Shown here piece by piece: positions 1 to 11,200 of a DNA stretch of 64,000 bases. The stretch is from NCBI GenBank assembly GCA_944470555.2, contig OX104130.1, forward strand, positions 68,205,160 through 68,269,159, in the 5' to 3' direction. Both the position numbers and the translations under genes were made by a program. The DNA comes from Heterobilharzia americana. Lineage: Eukaryota; Platyhelminthes; Trematoda; Strigeidida; Schistosomatidae. Below the pieces are notes generated by a model. The model saw only the letters and a program-made list of their open reading frames with translations, was not told the DNA's origin and did not search any database. Within the stretch, counting starts at the first letter, position 1, and each line of letters starts with the position of its first letter.

Positions 1-139
1 CTTTCCTTTTCGTTTCTTTAACTTCTTCCTTCTAAGAAGAAAGTTTGTGCTTTCTTAAGCTGACAACATCAGTACTATTTCCACGCATAGTAAATCCCAG
101 TGCTATATAATTTATTCTTCTCAATAATTGCAATTATTA

Positions 140-1860
140 TATTTAAATCATGAGATCCCAGTGAAAATTTCGGCTTCAGTAGTACGTCTCCATTGCACTC
201 TCTTCTCTGCAGTCTTCTTAACCTGGCTCCACAACTGCCCATAATCTTTCATTTCTTCCTCACACCATCTCCTCCCTGTCACCCTCAGACGCCCTACTCG
301 TCGTTTCCCATTTGGATTCCACTCGAGACCATGGCCTGGCGCGTGATGTCTCCGAATGGCTATCTCAGTGTATGCCAAATCCATCTCCACTTCCTTCTGC
401 ATATTTGTTGGGAGACGGGTTCTTGGTTGGTTAGTTGCCAGCCAGAGTTCCTTTTTGTTTATTCTTATTATTCTAGCCATCCGATCTTCAGTATCGAGTG
501 AGCGTAGATGGCAGCTGTTGATGAATATCTATAGTTTGTTGGAAATGCTTTTCGTAACGCGCCAAGTCTCTGAACCATTACACAGAAGCAGTGACTTGAC
601 TGAATCAGTGTTGAAAATCCGGATCCTTTTCTTTGTACTGAGTGGAATGCAGTAGATCTACACACTGACTTCAGGTTAATCAAGGCCTGTCTTGCTAACT
701 TTCCGATCCTGGCTGCTTTGACGTCCTCATCTGTGCCTGTACCGCCTGTAGTTGAAACGATGCTACCTAGGTAGGTGAAAGAGACAATTTCCTTTAAATT
801 TCTCCTGTTGATGGTGATTGGTGCTTCTTGTTGTTGTTGTTGTTGGTTGGGTATCTTCATTACCTCTGTCTTCTCTATATTCACTTAAGGTCCCGTTTTC
901 GCTGCTTCGCCTCTTCCACCAACTTGATGGTTTTCGCCTGTAGATCTTCTAGTTTGTGCAACATTAGACATTAGACATAAATCATCATCGCTGGCCAAAT
1001 CCAAATCTTCCAGGCTCTTTTCATCGGTCCAGCCAGCGTATGCCACTCTTCTCACTCCTCACGGTTTGCTACATGATCCAGTCCAGACCAGTGGAGTCGA
1101 TCACAATCAGGAGGATGATCGATGAAAGTAGGTGGCAGCCTTGTCTTTCTCCTTCCTGTCTTTACTTCAAAGGCATCACTGAGCTTCCCACTGTGAATCA
1201 CTCGATATATTGCGTCTTCATATAACTGCTGAATAAGATTTATAAATGTTTGTGGTATTCCATAGTGTTGAGGCAGCTACTAAATTATTTTGTGGGTCAA
1301 CGCTGTCAAAGGACTTTTTAGAGTCGATGAAGTTGACGTAGAGAGTTAACTGCCCTTCTATGCTCTGTTCTATGATGACGCATAGCGTAGCGTTGCTGTT
1401 TGATCGGCACATGATTTATTCTTCATGTAACCAGCCATCCTGTTCCGGTCTTAATTTTGAATCCAGCGCATCGTTTAGCCTCCCCAGAATGATGCGGCAT
1501 AATATTTTGCTAGGAGTGGACAGGAGCATAATTCCGCACCAGTTCTTGCAAATACTTAGTTGTCCCTTCTTTGGGAGTTTGACAAGGTAGTCCTTCTTCC
1601 AATCAATGGGCAGGTACCTTTCCTTCCTTCCAAACCTTTTCAGTAGTGGTGTGGGCATGTCCGCTTTTGTCTCTGCGTCTGTTCTCAGTGCTTCTGGTGG
1701 AATTCCATCTAGTCAAGCTGCTTTCCGGATTTGAACAACTTTATGGCGTTCCAGACTTCGGCTTTTTTCGGAGGGCTTGTGTTAACTGGTAATTCTACCG
1801 TTGCTGATGATATTCATGGCCGAATCGCAGGTGGTGGTCGATTTAAGAGTGTTTTGAATT
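140..1860 (-). pseudogene. RTE-like retrotransposon fragment A (reverse transcriptase to 3' region), degenerate
   Basis: Read on the minus strand, this stretch matches the reverse transcriptase of the full-length RTE copy at 28769-31995. It starts in the finger region ([19 protein letters not shown]), passes a damaged FIDxxKxFDSVD motif and reaches the C-terminal [16 protein letters not shown] block. Stops and frameshifts are frequent. Motif C is altered to a SDDD form. The usual 3' terminus and AAT tail are missing: homology stops near 169 and is replaced by unrelated AT-rich DNA. Positions 169-1204 are almost identical to the inverted fragment B. Confidence 0.85.
169..1204. repeat. Left arm of a 1,036-bp near-perfect inverted repeat
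   Basis: The reverse complement of 169-1204 matches 3722-4757 with one substitution noticed and no length difference. Both ends of the identity lie inside the RTE homology. Outside them the two fragments are still related but clearly diverged on the 5' side, and only fragment B has the 3' tail. Confidence 0.85.
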
Positions 1861-2379
1861 GTTTAACTACATTCATTTTTCTTATTGATCAAAAGACTGA
1901 TTTTACCTTGGTTGCGTTGTTTTCTGAGCCGAGTGATTTCATCGTGAAGCAGTATCATTAGCAATAACTTCAACAAGAGTTTATGTCACGATTTATACTG
2001 ACTGAATTCAGAACTTGTAGGCTACTCACGCTAATTGACAGCACTTGTTGAACAGACCGAGATGGTCTAAACTTCGAATGGTAGTTTAGCTCATGTGGGG
2101 CCCCATTTGTCACTAGTGATTCACTTCGCTCAAAACATCCTTCAGACACCTGTTTTGATTCATACCACCACCAGTTCGTTCAGTTAGCCAATCAGCATGT
2201 GCGTGGTTGGAAAAATCTGATTACTTAGGTTGAGTCAATTTACATGCATCGTTAATGAACTCTGCTACGAAATCTTGAAGTGGCTTGGTAGTGTTTGGCT
2301 AACGAGCACTTCTAATAGGTGTGAGCGACGCTTTTCTCAGTCAGATAGCTAGTTATGCTAATGTCGATTCTAGATAGAC

Positions 2380-2760
2380 AGAGTGGAAAATCGACGTAGA
2401 ACCTCACACACAAGTGTTTTACTTCAAGTTGCTGCACTTCAAAGTAATATGCAAAGAATAAGTGGACGGAAAAAGAGTAATATCAAAGTAGAGAAAGATG
2501 TGTCCGAGAATACAGGACTCGAAGACAAAAGTTTGTCCAAATATTAAAGCTTTAAAAGACATTGAAGAATGAGTACATCTAAGCCACTTTGATCAACTTT
2601 CTACCATGTCATCAAGAGTCCTGTACCACTGGCTCTTATCGTCTCAAAAACCCCAGCCAGATAGTCTACACCTCCATACACGGATCAGACCAACAGTCAG
2701 AGACTTTATGCATTGGTGACAAGGATTCTAGTTGGAAGTAGGCCACTAACCTCATGTTCA
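2380..2760 (-). repeat. Non-LTR family 2, 3' end fragment
   Basis: The stretch gtagaacctcacacacaagtg ... gtcatcaagagtcctgtacc ... cagatagtctacacc recurs near 28430, 33985 and 56880. In the reverse direction the family 2 copies encode the C-terminus and 3' UTR of an RT (see 36460-37260). Here only the 3' end is left. Confidence 0.6.
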
Positions 2761-2867
2761 CCAGGTTTAACCCACTGGTCACAACTTCTCATCGGAACTT
2801 CAGGAATTACCTCTCAAAGCTGATCACCAATGAGAACTAGATCAATTAAATTTTGGGTTTGTGGGGA

Positions 2868-3400
2868 TTTAGTGATTTCAAGTTAGTATGCATCATGAAT
2901 TGACATCAATTGAAGGAACGTTGGAAACCTGGGGGTAGTGGACAGATGTTTCATCCTAGTATGGGACTTCGCTAACCCTCAAACTGAATTGATGTACTGC
3001 TCATTGGAAACTAGCTTCGAGAGGTGATTCCTCAGGTACCAATGAGAAGTCGTGACCAGTGGAGCAAACCTGGTGGACGTGAGGACAGACACTCAAGGAT
3101 GGGGTTGGTTGACGGTCGCGTTATGCTATGAACCGACAATAGTTGGAAATATGAAGCATTGGGTTCCGACTCGAAGGCTCAGTGGTTGTCCAAAGAACCT
3201 GAAGGTAGCGGGTTCGATCCCTGGTAGGGTGGGGAATAGGTGCTCATGGCTGGGGAATCCCATATTGGGACAGAACAGCTGTCCAGTGCTCCCAGATTTT
3301 CAATATTCCTCCAAATGATGTCAGTCCATGATAAATACTCAGTTGAAAGACCACTATATCCCCGCAAACCTCCAAATTCAAAGGGGATTGAAATAATACT
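2868..3400 (+). repeat. Composite tRNA-like/hammerhead unit with inverted ends
   Basis: It starts with gtttgtggggatttagtgat (the reverse complement of the usual right end) and a degenerate minus-strand hammerhead near 2925-2975. A middle block includes gcttcgagaggtgattcctc. Then come tRNA-like boxes (ggctcagtgg near 3178, gggttcgatccctgg near 3210) and a plus-strand hammerhead-like segment at 3239-3292. In that segment the core is CTGGGGA and GACAGAAC, so it is mutated. It ends in atccccgcaaacctcc. The same order is seen at 11133-11640 and 24846-25375. Confidence 0.65.
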
Positions 3401-3551
3401 AATAATGCTGTTATTTGATGACGTTACGACTAAACAATGAAAAAAAGGTGTTGCTTTAGTTTTCTGAACCATTTTTACGATGCACATACGGCGCAAAACA
3501 GTGAAAACATGGTAGAGGTAATAAACAAGGGACTAGCTAATGTGAATGAGA

Positions 3552-4798
3552 TGGTAGTCAACTCTCTACGTAAACTTCATCGGCTTTGAAAAGGCCTTCG
3601 ATACCTTCGGCCGAGAAGTAATTTGTCAGGCAGCTGCGCAACACTACGGTTTTAGCGCAACAAACGTTAAAAAACCTCATTCAACATCAGCTATATGCTG
3701 TATGATGATGATGCTACATGTCGAGTGATTCACAGTGGGAAGCTCAGTGATGCCTTTGAAGTAAAGACAGGAAGGAGAAAGACAAGGCTGCCACCTACTT
3801 TCATCGATCATCCTCCTGATTGTGATCGACTCCACTGGTCTGGACTGGATCATGTAGCAAACCGTGAGGAGTGAGAAGAGTGGCATACGCTGGCTGGACC
3901 GATGAAAAGAGCCTGGAAGATTTGGATTTGGCCAGCGATGATGATTTATGTCTAATGTCTAATGTTGCACAAACTAGAAGATCTACAGGCGAAAACCATC
4001 AAGTTGGTGGAAGAGGCGAAGCAGCGAAAACGGGACCTTAAGTGAATATAGAGAAGACAGAGGTAATGAAGATACCCAACCAACAACAACAACAACAAGA
4101 AGCACCAATCACCATCAACAGGAGAAATTTAAAGGAAATTGTCTCTTTCACCTACCTAGGTAGCATCGTTTCAACTACAGGCGGTACAGGCACAGATGAG
4201 GACGTCAAAGCAGCCAGGATCGGAAAGTTAGCAAGACAGGCCTTGATTAACCTGAAGTCAGTGTGTAGATCTACTGCATTCCACTCAGTACAAAGAAAAG
4301 GATCCGGATTTTCAACACTGATTCAGTCAAGTCACTGCTTCTGTGTAATGGTTCAGAGACTTGGCGCGTTACGAAAAGCATTTCCAACAAACTATAGATA
4401 TTCATCAACAGCTGCCATCTACGCTCACTCGATACTGAAGATCGGATGGCTAGAATAATAAGAATAAACAAAAAGGAACTCTGGCTGGCAACTAACCAAC
4501 CAAGAACCCGTCTCCCAACAAATATGCAGAAGGAAGTGGAGATGGATTTGGCATACACTGAGATAGCCATTCGGAGACATCACGCGCCAGGCCATGGTCT
4601 CGAGTGGAATCCAAATGGGAAACGATGAGTAGGGCGTCTGAGGGTGACAGGGAGGAGATGGTGTGAGGAAGAAATGAAAGATTATGGGCAGTTGTGGAGC
4701 CAGGTTAAGAAGACTGCAGAGAAGAGAGTGCAATGGAGACGTACTACTGAAGCCGAATGTTCCACTAGGAACCCATGTGACGAATAGTAATAATAATA
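3552..4798 (+). pseudogene. RTE-like retrotransposon fragment B, inverted relative to fragment A
   Basis: The fragment begins around the FExAFD palm motif (cttcatcggctttgaaaagg) and runs to the normal 3' end with a short AAT tail (gaatagtaataataatagg). It has many frame breaks. The 417-base open stretch at 4042-4458 encodes the region after motif C ([16 protein letters not shown]...) and is identical to the one at 468-884 on the other strand. One noticed base change (CGA to TGA near 4628) separates the copies. Motif C reads SDDD. Confidence 0.85.
3722..4757. repeat. Right arm of the 1,036-bp inverted repeat
   Basis: Partner of 169-1204 in opposite orientation, separated from it by about 2.5 kb that contains family-2 and tRNA-like/hammerhead repeats. 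Confidence 0.85.
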
Positions 4799-5051
4799 GG
4801 TTACTTGTAATTATAAAATTTTAAATATGTAAACCAATACTTTTTATGTATTTGTTGACATTCTAAACGTTTGCGTCTGAGGTCTGGTCATCTTTTTATG
4901 CCTTTTCTGTAGATATTTAAGATAAATTTTAGGTTCACTTATTGTTGTAGATTTCAACGCTTATATGTCGACATTTCAACCAGGTGTGATGAGGGGATTC
5001 AAATACTTTCGGAGAAGTTTTCTGAAACATGATGTAGAACATCATACTTAC

Positions 5052-5295
5052 ATTCTAAACTGCTTATTGGGCTTTGAATGACATGTATCACACCAATACC
5101 GGACATTAAATCATTACGTTGAATAGGTATTTGTTTGTTGCACACATCAGTGATAACTAAATTTCCATCTGACTTTCGTTGAATACTGATATGTGTTTCG
5201 CTTAGAGTTGGACCAACACGTTTGCTGTTCTGTACAATAGCATCTGAACAAATCATTTTCTCCATTACATGTTCACGTACTAAAGCTTCCTTAGC
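5052..5295 (-). CDS. Exon 6: second half of FAS1-2
   Basis: The acceptor is ATTTTTCAG at 5297-5296 and the donor GAAT/GTAAGT with GT at 5051-5050. It encodes residues 286-366, with the FAS1 histidine helix ([11 protein letters not shown]), beta strands around [16 protein letters not shown], and the H2 motif GIGVIHVIQ. The exon ends in phase 1. No continuing exon was found between 5050 and the left edge, where retroelement DNA dominates, so the next exon lies outside the window. Confidence 0.86.
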
Positions 5296-8200
5296 CTGAA
5301 AAATAATGAACAATAAGGTTATTGACAGTGTTTAAAAGTGAAACTTTTAGAATATTCTTGTAATGAAAACTAGTTCAGATTCGCTAATCTGAAGTCAAGA
5401 ATAAACACAAAGGGTCACTGTTTGTGAAGACAGGTGCATAGCGTTTGTTGATACTGTAGTATCAGTTATATTCAGCGAACCTGAAAGATATCAACTTTGT
5501 TCTATATAATGAGTGACCGGTGGGCTAATTTAATGAAGAGCGAATCGTTGTGGACTTTCCTTGAATATAAGCTTCTTATAACAGTGGGCTCAGTTAGAAA
5601 AGACGTCAGTTCCTACCTAGTGAGCCATATGCTTGCATTTTGTTGTGACTAACGGTTTGACTAGTTAAGGCTACAACTGCTGCTCTGTATACTTTACAAA
5701 GTCTGTTAACGAGGACTGTCTCCGACAGTTAGATTGAACAGGCTTGAAAACATTGTAAGAAATATCATTTCGCACATTTGATACGAAAATTGAAATGAAG
5801 ATATTAAACTCCTTACTCAGAATTGTATAAACTTTGTGAATATTTTTAAAATTTATCTGTAGAATACAACACAAACGAAAACAGTAAGAGATGAACTCTG
5901 AAACTGTGGATCAAATGGTATATAAGTGACTGTTGAATGACTGAAAATGGGCAACACCTTGGTATTTCATAAACTTTAAGGTCTTTGAAATAGAATAACT
6001 CGCCGATTTGTCAACTTTTAACGCTTTTGTCCACATAAACATAAGATGACCAGTAAATATGACCAATACATAGATTTTGATAGTTGAATAATAAAGAATG
6101 TGATTCTGAATAATGAAACAGACAATTTATTTACAAATGACTAAAGTCTTCACTGAAGAACAGTAAGTAGTATACGGTTTCATTAACGCGGTTCTGTTTT
6201 TAGATAATTTATGTCTATATTGGAATTTTTTATTCCCCATTGTTGACTGGCTTTGATCGAATTGACCAGTCTCTATTGTTGGTATATGGGCTACTGTGCA
6301 AATGTCTTGATATAGCCAGCGACTTCATTTTGACAGTAAGGATGGATAGTGGATAGCATTGAAATCAAAGATGCACGTTTCAGAGCTCAAATATCAGCAG
6401 AGCCTAATCAATTTGATCCAGACCATAAAAATTGGAAATATGAAATTCCAATATCAAAATTCTACTCGTTGCAAAAGTAGAAGTTACCTTAACTCAGTAT
6501 CCGATGGGATAATGCTCCAGTATTCGAAATGAAAACCTTGCCTGGTTAACTAGTTCACTAGATACTAGCCAGTCCTAAGCTCCAATAAAGAGGAAAGGTT
6601 GGGCATAGGACCAGTAAACCCTACCCCGGAAAACCAATACAATCACTAAACAAACTTCAAAGCACAAACAAAATATAAACAACAAAAATAAACTTATTCC
6701 TAGTTGGAATCGGAGAGATGAAATGACGTCGGTTGGTGGAAGCCTTCGAGAAGCCAGTCGACCGATGTATCCTCTCGATGAAAGCGAAAGTAAACATTGT
6801 GACATGGAATGTCCACACCATTATTGAACCCAGCAAGGCAGCCCAGATTGCAAACGAGATAAGAAGATATCATATTGAAGTGCTTGGAATTTGCGAAAGC
6901 AGATGGAATGGAAGTGGACTCTCCAAACTGTCAACTGGAAAGGAGTCATTAATCTACTCCGATATTGTCACCCAGACGACACGACAACCACAAGCACACT
7001 GAGTTTTCGAGTGGCTATCATGATGTCCTGCTTCCAAGGCTCTCTCTCATGCAGTGGGAACCAACCTCCTCAAATATCATAACAGCAAGGTTCAACTCAA
7101 AAGGAAGGAAGGAAGGTCACAATCATACAATGCTACGCTATGCTATGCACCTACAAATAATGCAGAGCAAGAGAAAAAGGAGGAATTCTACAGGCAACTG
7201 CAATCAACACTGGACAAGACCTTACTTTTGATGGCGATATCAAAATTCCAATGGGCGACATGAATGCCAAACTGGGAGGGGATAACACAGGAAGAGAACT
7301 AACCATGGGTCGAGAAGCGCTCGGTGAGGTGATGAACGAGAATAGAGAATTGTTTGCAGAATTCTGTGCATTCAACGATCTGATGATTGGAGTCAGGCAG
7401 TGTGTTCAAGCACAAGGATATCCACAAAGCGTCATGGATTTGATTTCACCAGACACCAGGCAGGACACACTAAAAATCAGATCGACTTTATCTCAATGTG
7501 AAGAAAGTGGAGACACAGTCAGCCTACTGGACACAAGATCAGATCAGGAAGGGGAGCAGATGTAGGTTCACACCACTCACTATCTAGTGCAAGAAAACCC
7601 TGCCTGCCAAATCAAATTGAAAACCTTCAAGGAAGCTGGTGATAGACCACAGTTCAAGTACAACACTCGGAAAGTGAAGGACGAAACTACAAAGGAAATC
7701 TTCACATCAGCCAGCCATCAAGACAAAATGGGAGATATTGAGGGACATCCCTGAAGAAACCTGTGTGAGAGAACACTGGAAGTCTTTGAAAGAGATGTGG
7801 AAAGAAACCTGCACAGCCGTATTAAGAAGGAAGAAGAAAGAAGATAAAGAATGGATCTCAATGGATACATGGAAGCTGATAGAGGAGGGAGAGGAGGATG
7901 GTGAAGCAGAAGATGAACCAGTGCAGTGCAAGGATGCTCAGCGACAAGAGGAACTGAGTACAATGTATAAAACACTACACTGGACAAAGAAGTGAAGAAG
8001 AGTGCACGCAAAGACAAAAGACACTTCTACGACACACTGGCAAGTGAAGCAGAACAGGCTGCTGGTAGGAGAGACAGAGACCTGACAACATTGTATCAAA
8101 TAACCAGGTTACTATCCATCTGGGAAGAGACCAACGCAGATGAAACAAATAAAAGATGATGAAGGAAACATAATTACGAAAGAAGAGAAACAAAGGAAAC

Positions 8201-11200
8201 GATGGGCTGACCACTTCAAGAAGCTCTTGAATCGACCACCACCACCTGCACTTCTTCCAGAAATACCACCTGCAGCCCAGCCACTGAACTACAAGTGAAC
8301 ATAAATCCTCCAACAAAAGTGGAAGTCCTGAGCACCATAAAACTACTGAAATGTGGGAAAGCAGCAGGACCAGACGGAATCCCGCCAGAAGCACTGAGAA
8401 CAGACTCAGAGACAATAGTGGACATGCTCACACCACATCACCATTGCAGAAGGTGTGGAAGGAAGGGAAGGTACCTGCCCATTGATTGGAAGAAGAGCTA
8501 CCTTGTCAAACTGCCGAAGAAGGGAGACCTCAGTGTTTGCAATAACTGGTGCGGAATCACGCTCCTGTCCACCCGAAAGAAGCAAAACATTATGCTGCGT
8601 CATCCTGGGGAGACTAAACGATGCACTGGATTCAAAACAACTACCAGAACAGGCTAGCTGGCTGGATTCAGGAAGTACAAATCATGTGTGGACCAAATTG
8701 CAGCGCCACACCAAGCATCATCATAGAACAGAGCATAGAATTACAGTCAACCCTCTACCTCAACTTCATCGACTTTGAAAAGGACTTTGACAGCGTCGAC
8801 TGAGAGGTGATTTGGAAGCTGCTTCAATACTACGGAATACCGCAAACCTTTATCAGCCTCATTCAACAACTAGCTATATGAAGACGCTACATGCCGGCCA
8901 AGTAATTCACAATGGGAAGCTCAGTGATGCTTTTGAAGTGAAGTGGAGACAGGAGTGAAACAAGGCTGTCTACTATCACCCATGATATTCCTGATTGTGG
9001 TGGACTGGATCATGCAACAAACAGTGTGGAGCGAGAAGAGGAGGATACGCTGGCTGGACCGTGGAAAAGAACCTAGAAGACTTGGATTTCGCCAACGATG
9101 ACTTGTGTCTGTTGTTGCACAAACTTGAAGATCTACAGGCGAAAACTAACAAGTTGTCAGAAGAGGCAGAGCAGGGCAGCGAAGACGGGACACCATTCAA
9201 GTGAATATAGAGAAGACAGAGGTGATGAAGATACCCAAACAACGCCACCACCACCACCAACAACAACAAGCTGCAATCACCATCAATGGGAGAGATTTAA
9301 AGGAAGTAGCCTCCTTCACCTATCTAGGAAGCACTGTTTCAACTACAGGTGGCGGCACAGACGAGGATGTCAAAGTCAGAATCGGAAAGACAGCAAGACA
9401 GGCGTTTATTTGTCTGAAACCAGTATGGAGATCTTCTGCACTCAGCCCAAAGAACAAGATCCAGATTTTCAACACCAACGTCAAATCAGTGCCTGTGTAT
9501 GGTACAGAGACTTGGCGTGTTACGAAAGGCATTTCCAACAAACTACACACATTCATCAACAACTGCCTACACTCGCTATTGAAGATCAGATGGCCAGAAA
9601 GAGTAAGCAACAAGGAACTCTGGCTGGTGATGAACCAACCAAGAACCTGTCGCTGAACAAATATGCAGTTGAAGGAAGTGGAGATGGATTGAATCGGGCA
9701 TACACTGAGAAGGCCGACTGGGGACATCACGCGTCAGGCCAGTTGCTCGAGTGGAACTCCGATGGGAAGCGACGAGTTGGGTGTCGGTGCCGAGGGTGAC
9801 ATGGAGGAGATGGTGTGAGGAGGGAATGGGAGCTTGTGGGCAGTCATGGATCCAGGTCCAAAAGATTACAGAGAAGAGAGTGGAATGGAGACATGCTACT
9901 GAATCCCTATGTTCTATTAGGAACCCAAGGGACAAATAATAATAATTATGTGTGTATATCTCGACAAATAGTAATCAAGCTAAAGTCAAGGTTCTTTTGA
10001 TTACTTTATGGTGGTGAAGACTACGTGTGCATGTTTTCATGTTTCGGGTAGGATGTTTATCATTTCCTTACACTAACTAATACTAAAACTGGATTTATCA
10101 GTGTCAATTGGGCGCGGAGACAGTAAAAGATCTAGATGGGAAACGTGATGGCAGTTACTCTGTATTAAATGATCCGTCCTCATGAGTACGTCTCACACGA
10201 CGTTGACTGTGATCTACATAGCTCAACACTAACGTTTCGTAGCCTATTGTTGACTATACTGAACTGATTAAATGAAGAGTATTTGATATTTTTCAGAGTA
10301 TATTCTATGGTTGAGTCTTGCTATTTCGTACAGCATACTGTTGTCGTGAATTTCAAGTTATTTTCTTAGGCATAAATATATTTCTGTTGTCTGACTTTAT
10401 ACTACTTGTCACTGAACATGTCAGAGTCTGCTAGATAGAAAGAGGATAAAATTTCACAAACTATAATTAAAATCGTAAAACTCTTGTTCTAATTTAACAT
10501 ACTAGTAACATTACTGAATTTGTATTGCAGCTGTCTTCAAAATAAATCATTTTTCATAAATACTTCGGTTGATTGTGCATAAAATCGATTGATAAAGTTG
10601 TGAATTTTTAACTAATGATCAAGACTTCTCACATAAGAACAAGGCTTCATACAAGTTGTAAATCTGCTTTCAGATCCAGTTCTCAAGTAGCTAAACTAGT
10701 GTTCTCTAGTACACAGTGATGGTGACGAAGCGAACCAGTGTCCTCTCTCCAAGGAGTTCTCGGCTCTCGCTTAATCTTTGATAAGAAGTTGCTTTACGTT
10801 AGACAAGCTCGGTAAAATAAGAAAGAACTACCAAACGGAATACTACAATAACTCAGAATTCATTTCTGGTTTGTATTATAATCTTATCCGCATAGAGAGA
10901 TTATACTACACAATACCTGGTCGTTAACTTGAATATCACGAATATAAATCGTATTATTTTTAGTTAATTAAAACAAAGTCACTCCACAAAACTGTAAGCC
11001 GATTGTGTCACATTAAGTACGTATTTAGTGTTTTGTCATTTAGAAAAGTTACATTTCGTGCAAAAAATACATTAACATTTCACGGAGGATTACTTCACCT
11101 GAAACAAATAGAAAGTAATTAAATTTACATGTGTGTGGGGATTTATTGATTTCAGGTAAGTATTCTTCATGGACTCGTTTCACTTGTAGAACCATCAAAA

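Noticed and set aside
3179..3496. 105-codon minus-strand open frame across a tRNA-like/hammerhead unit
   Set aside because: The same region is a non-coding repeat in other copies, where the frame is not kept.
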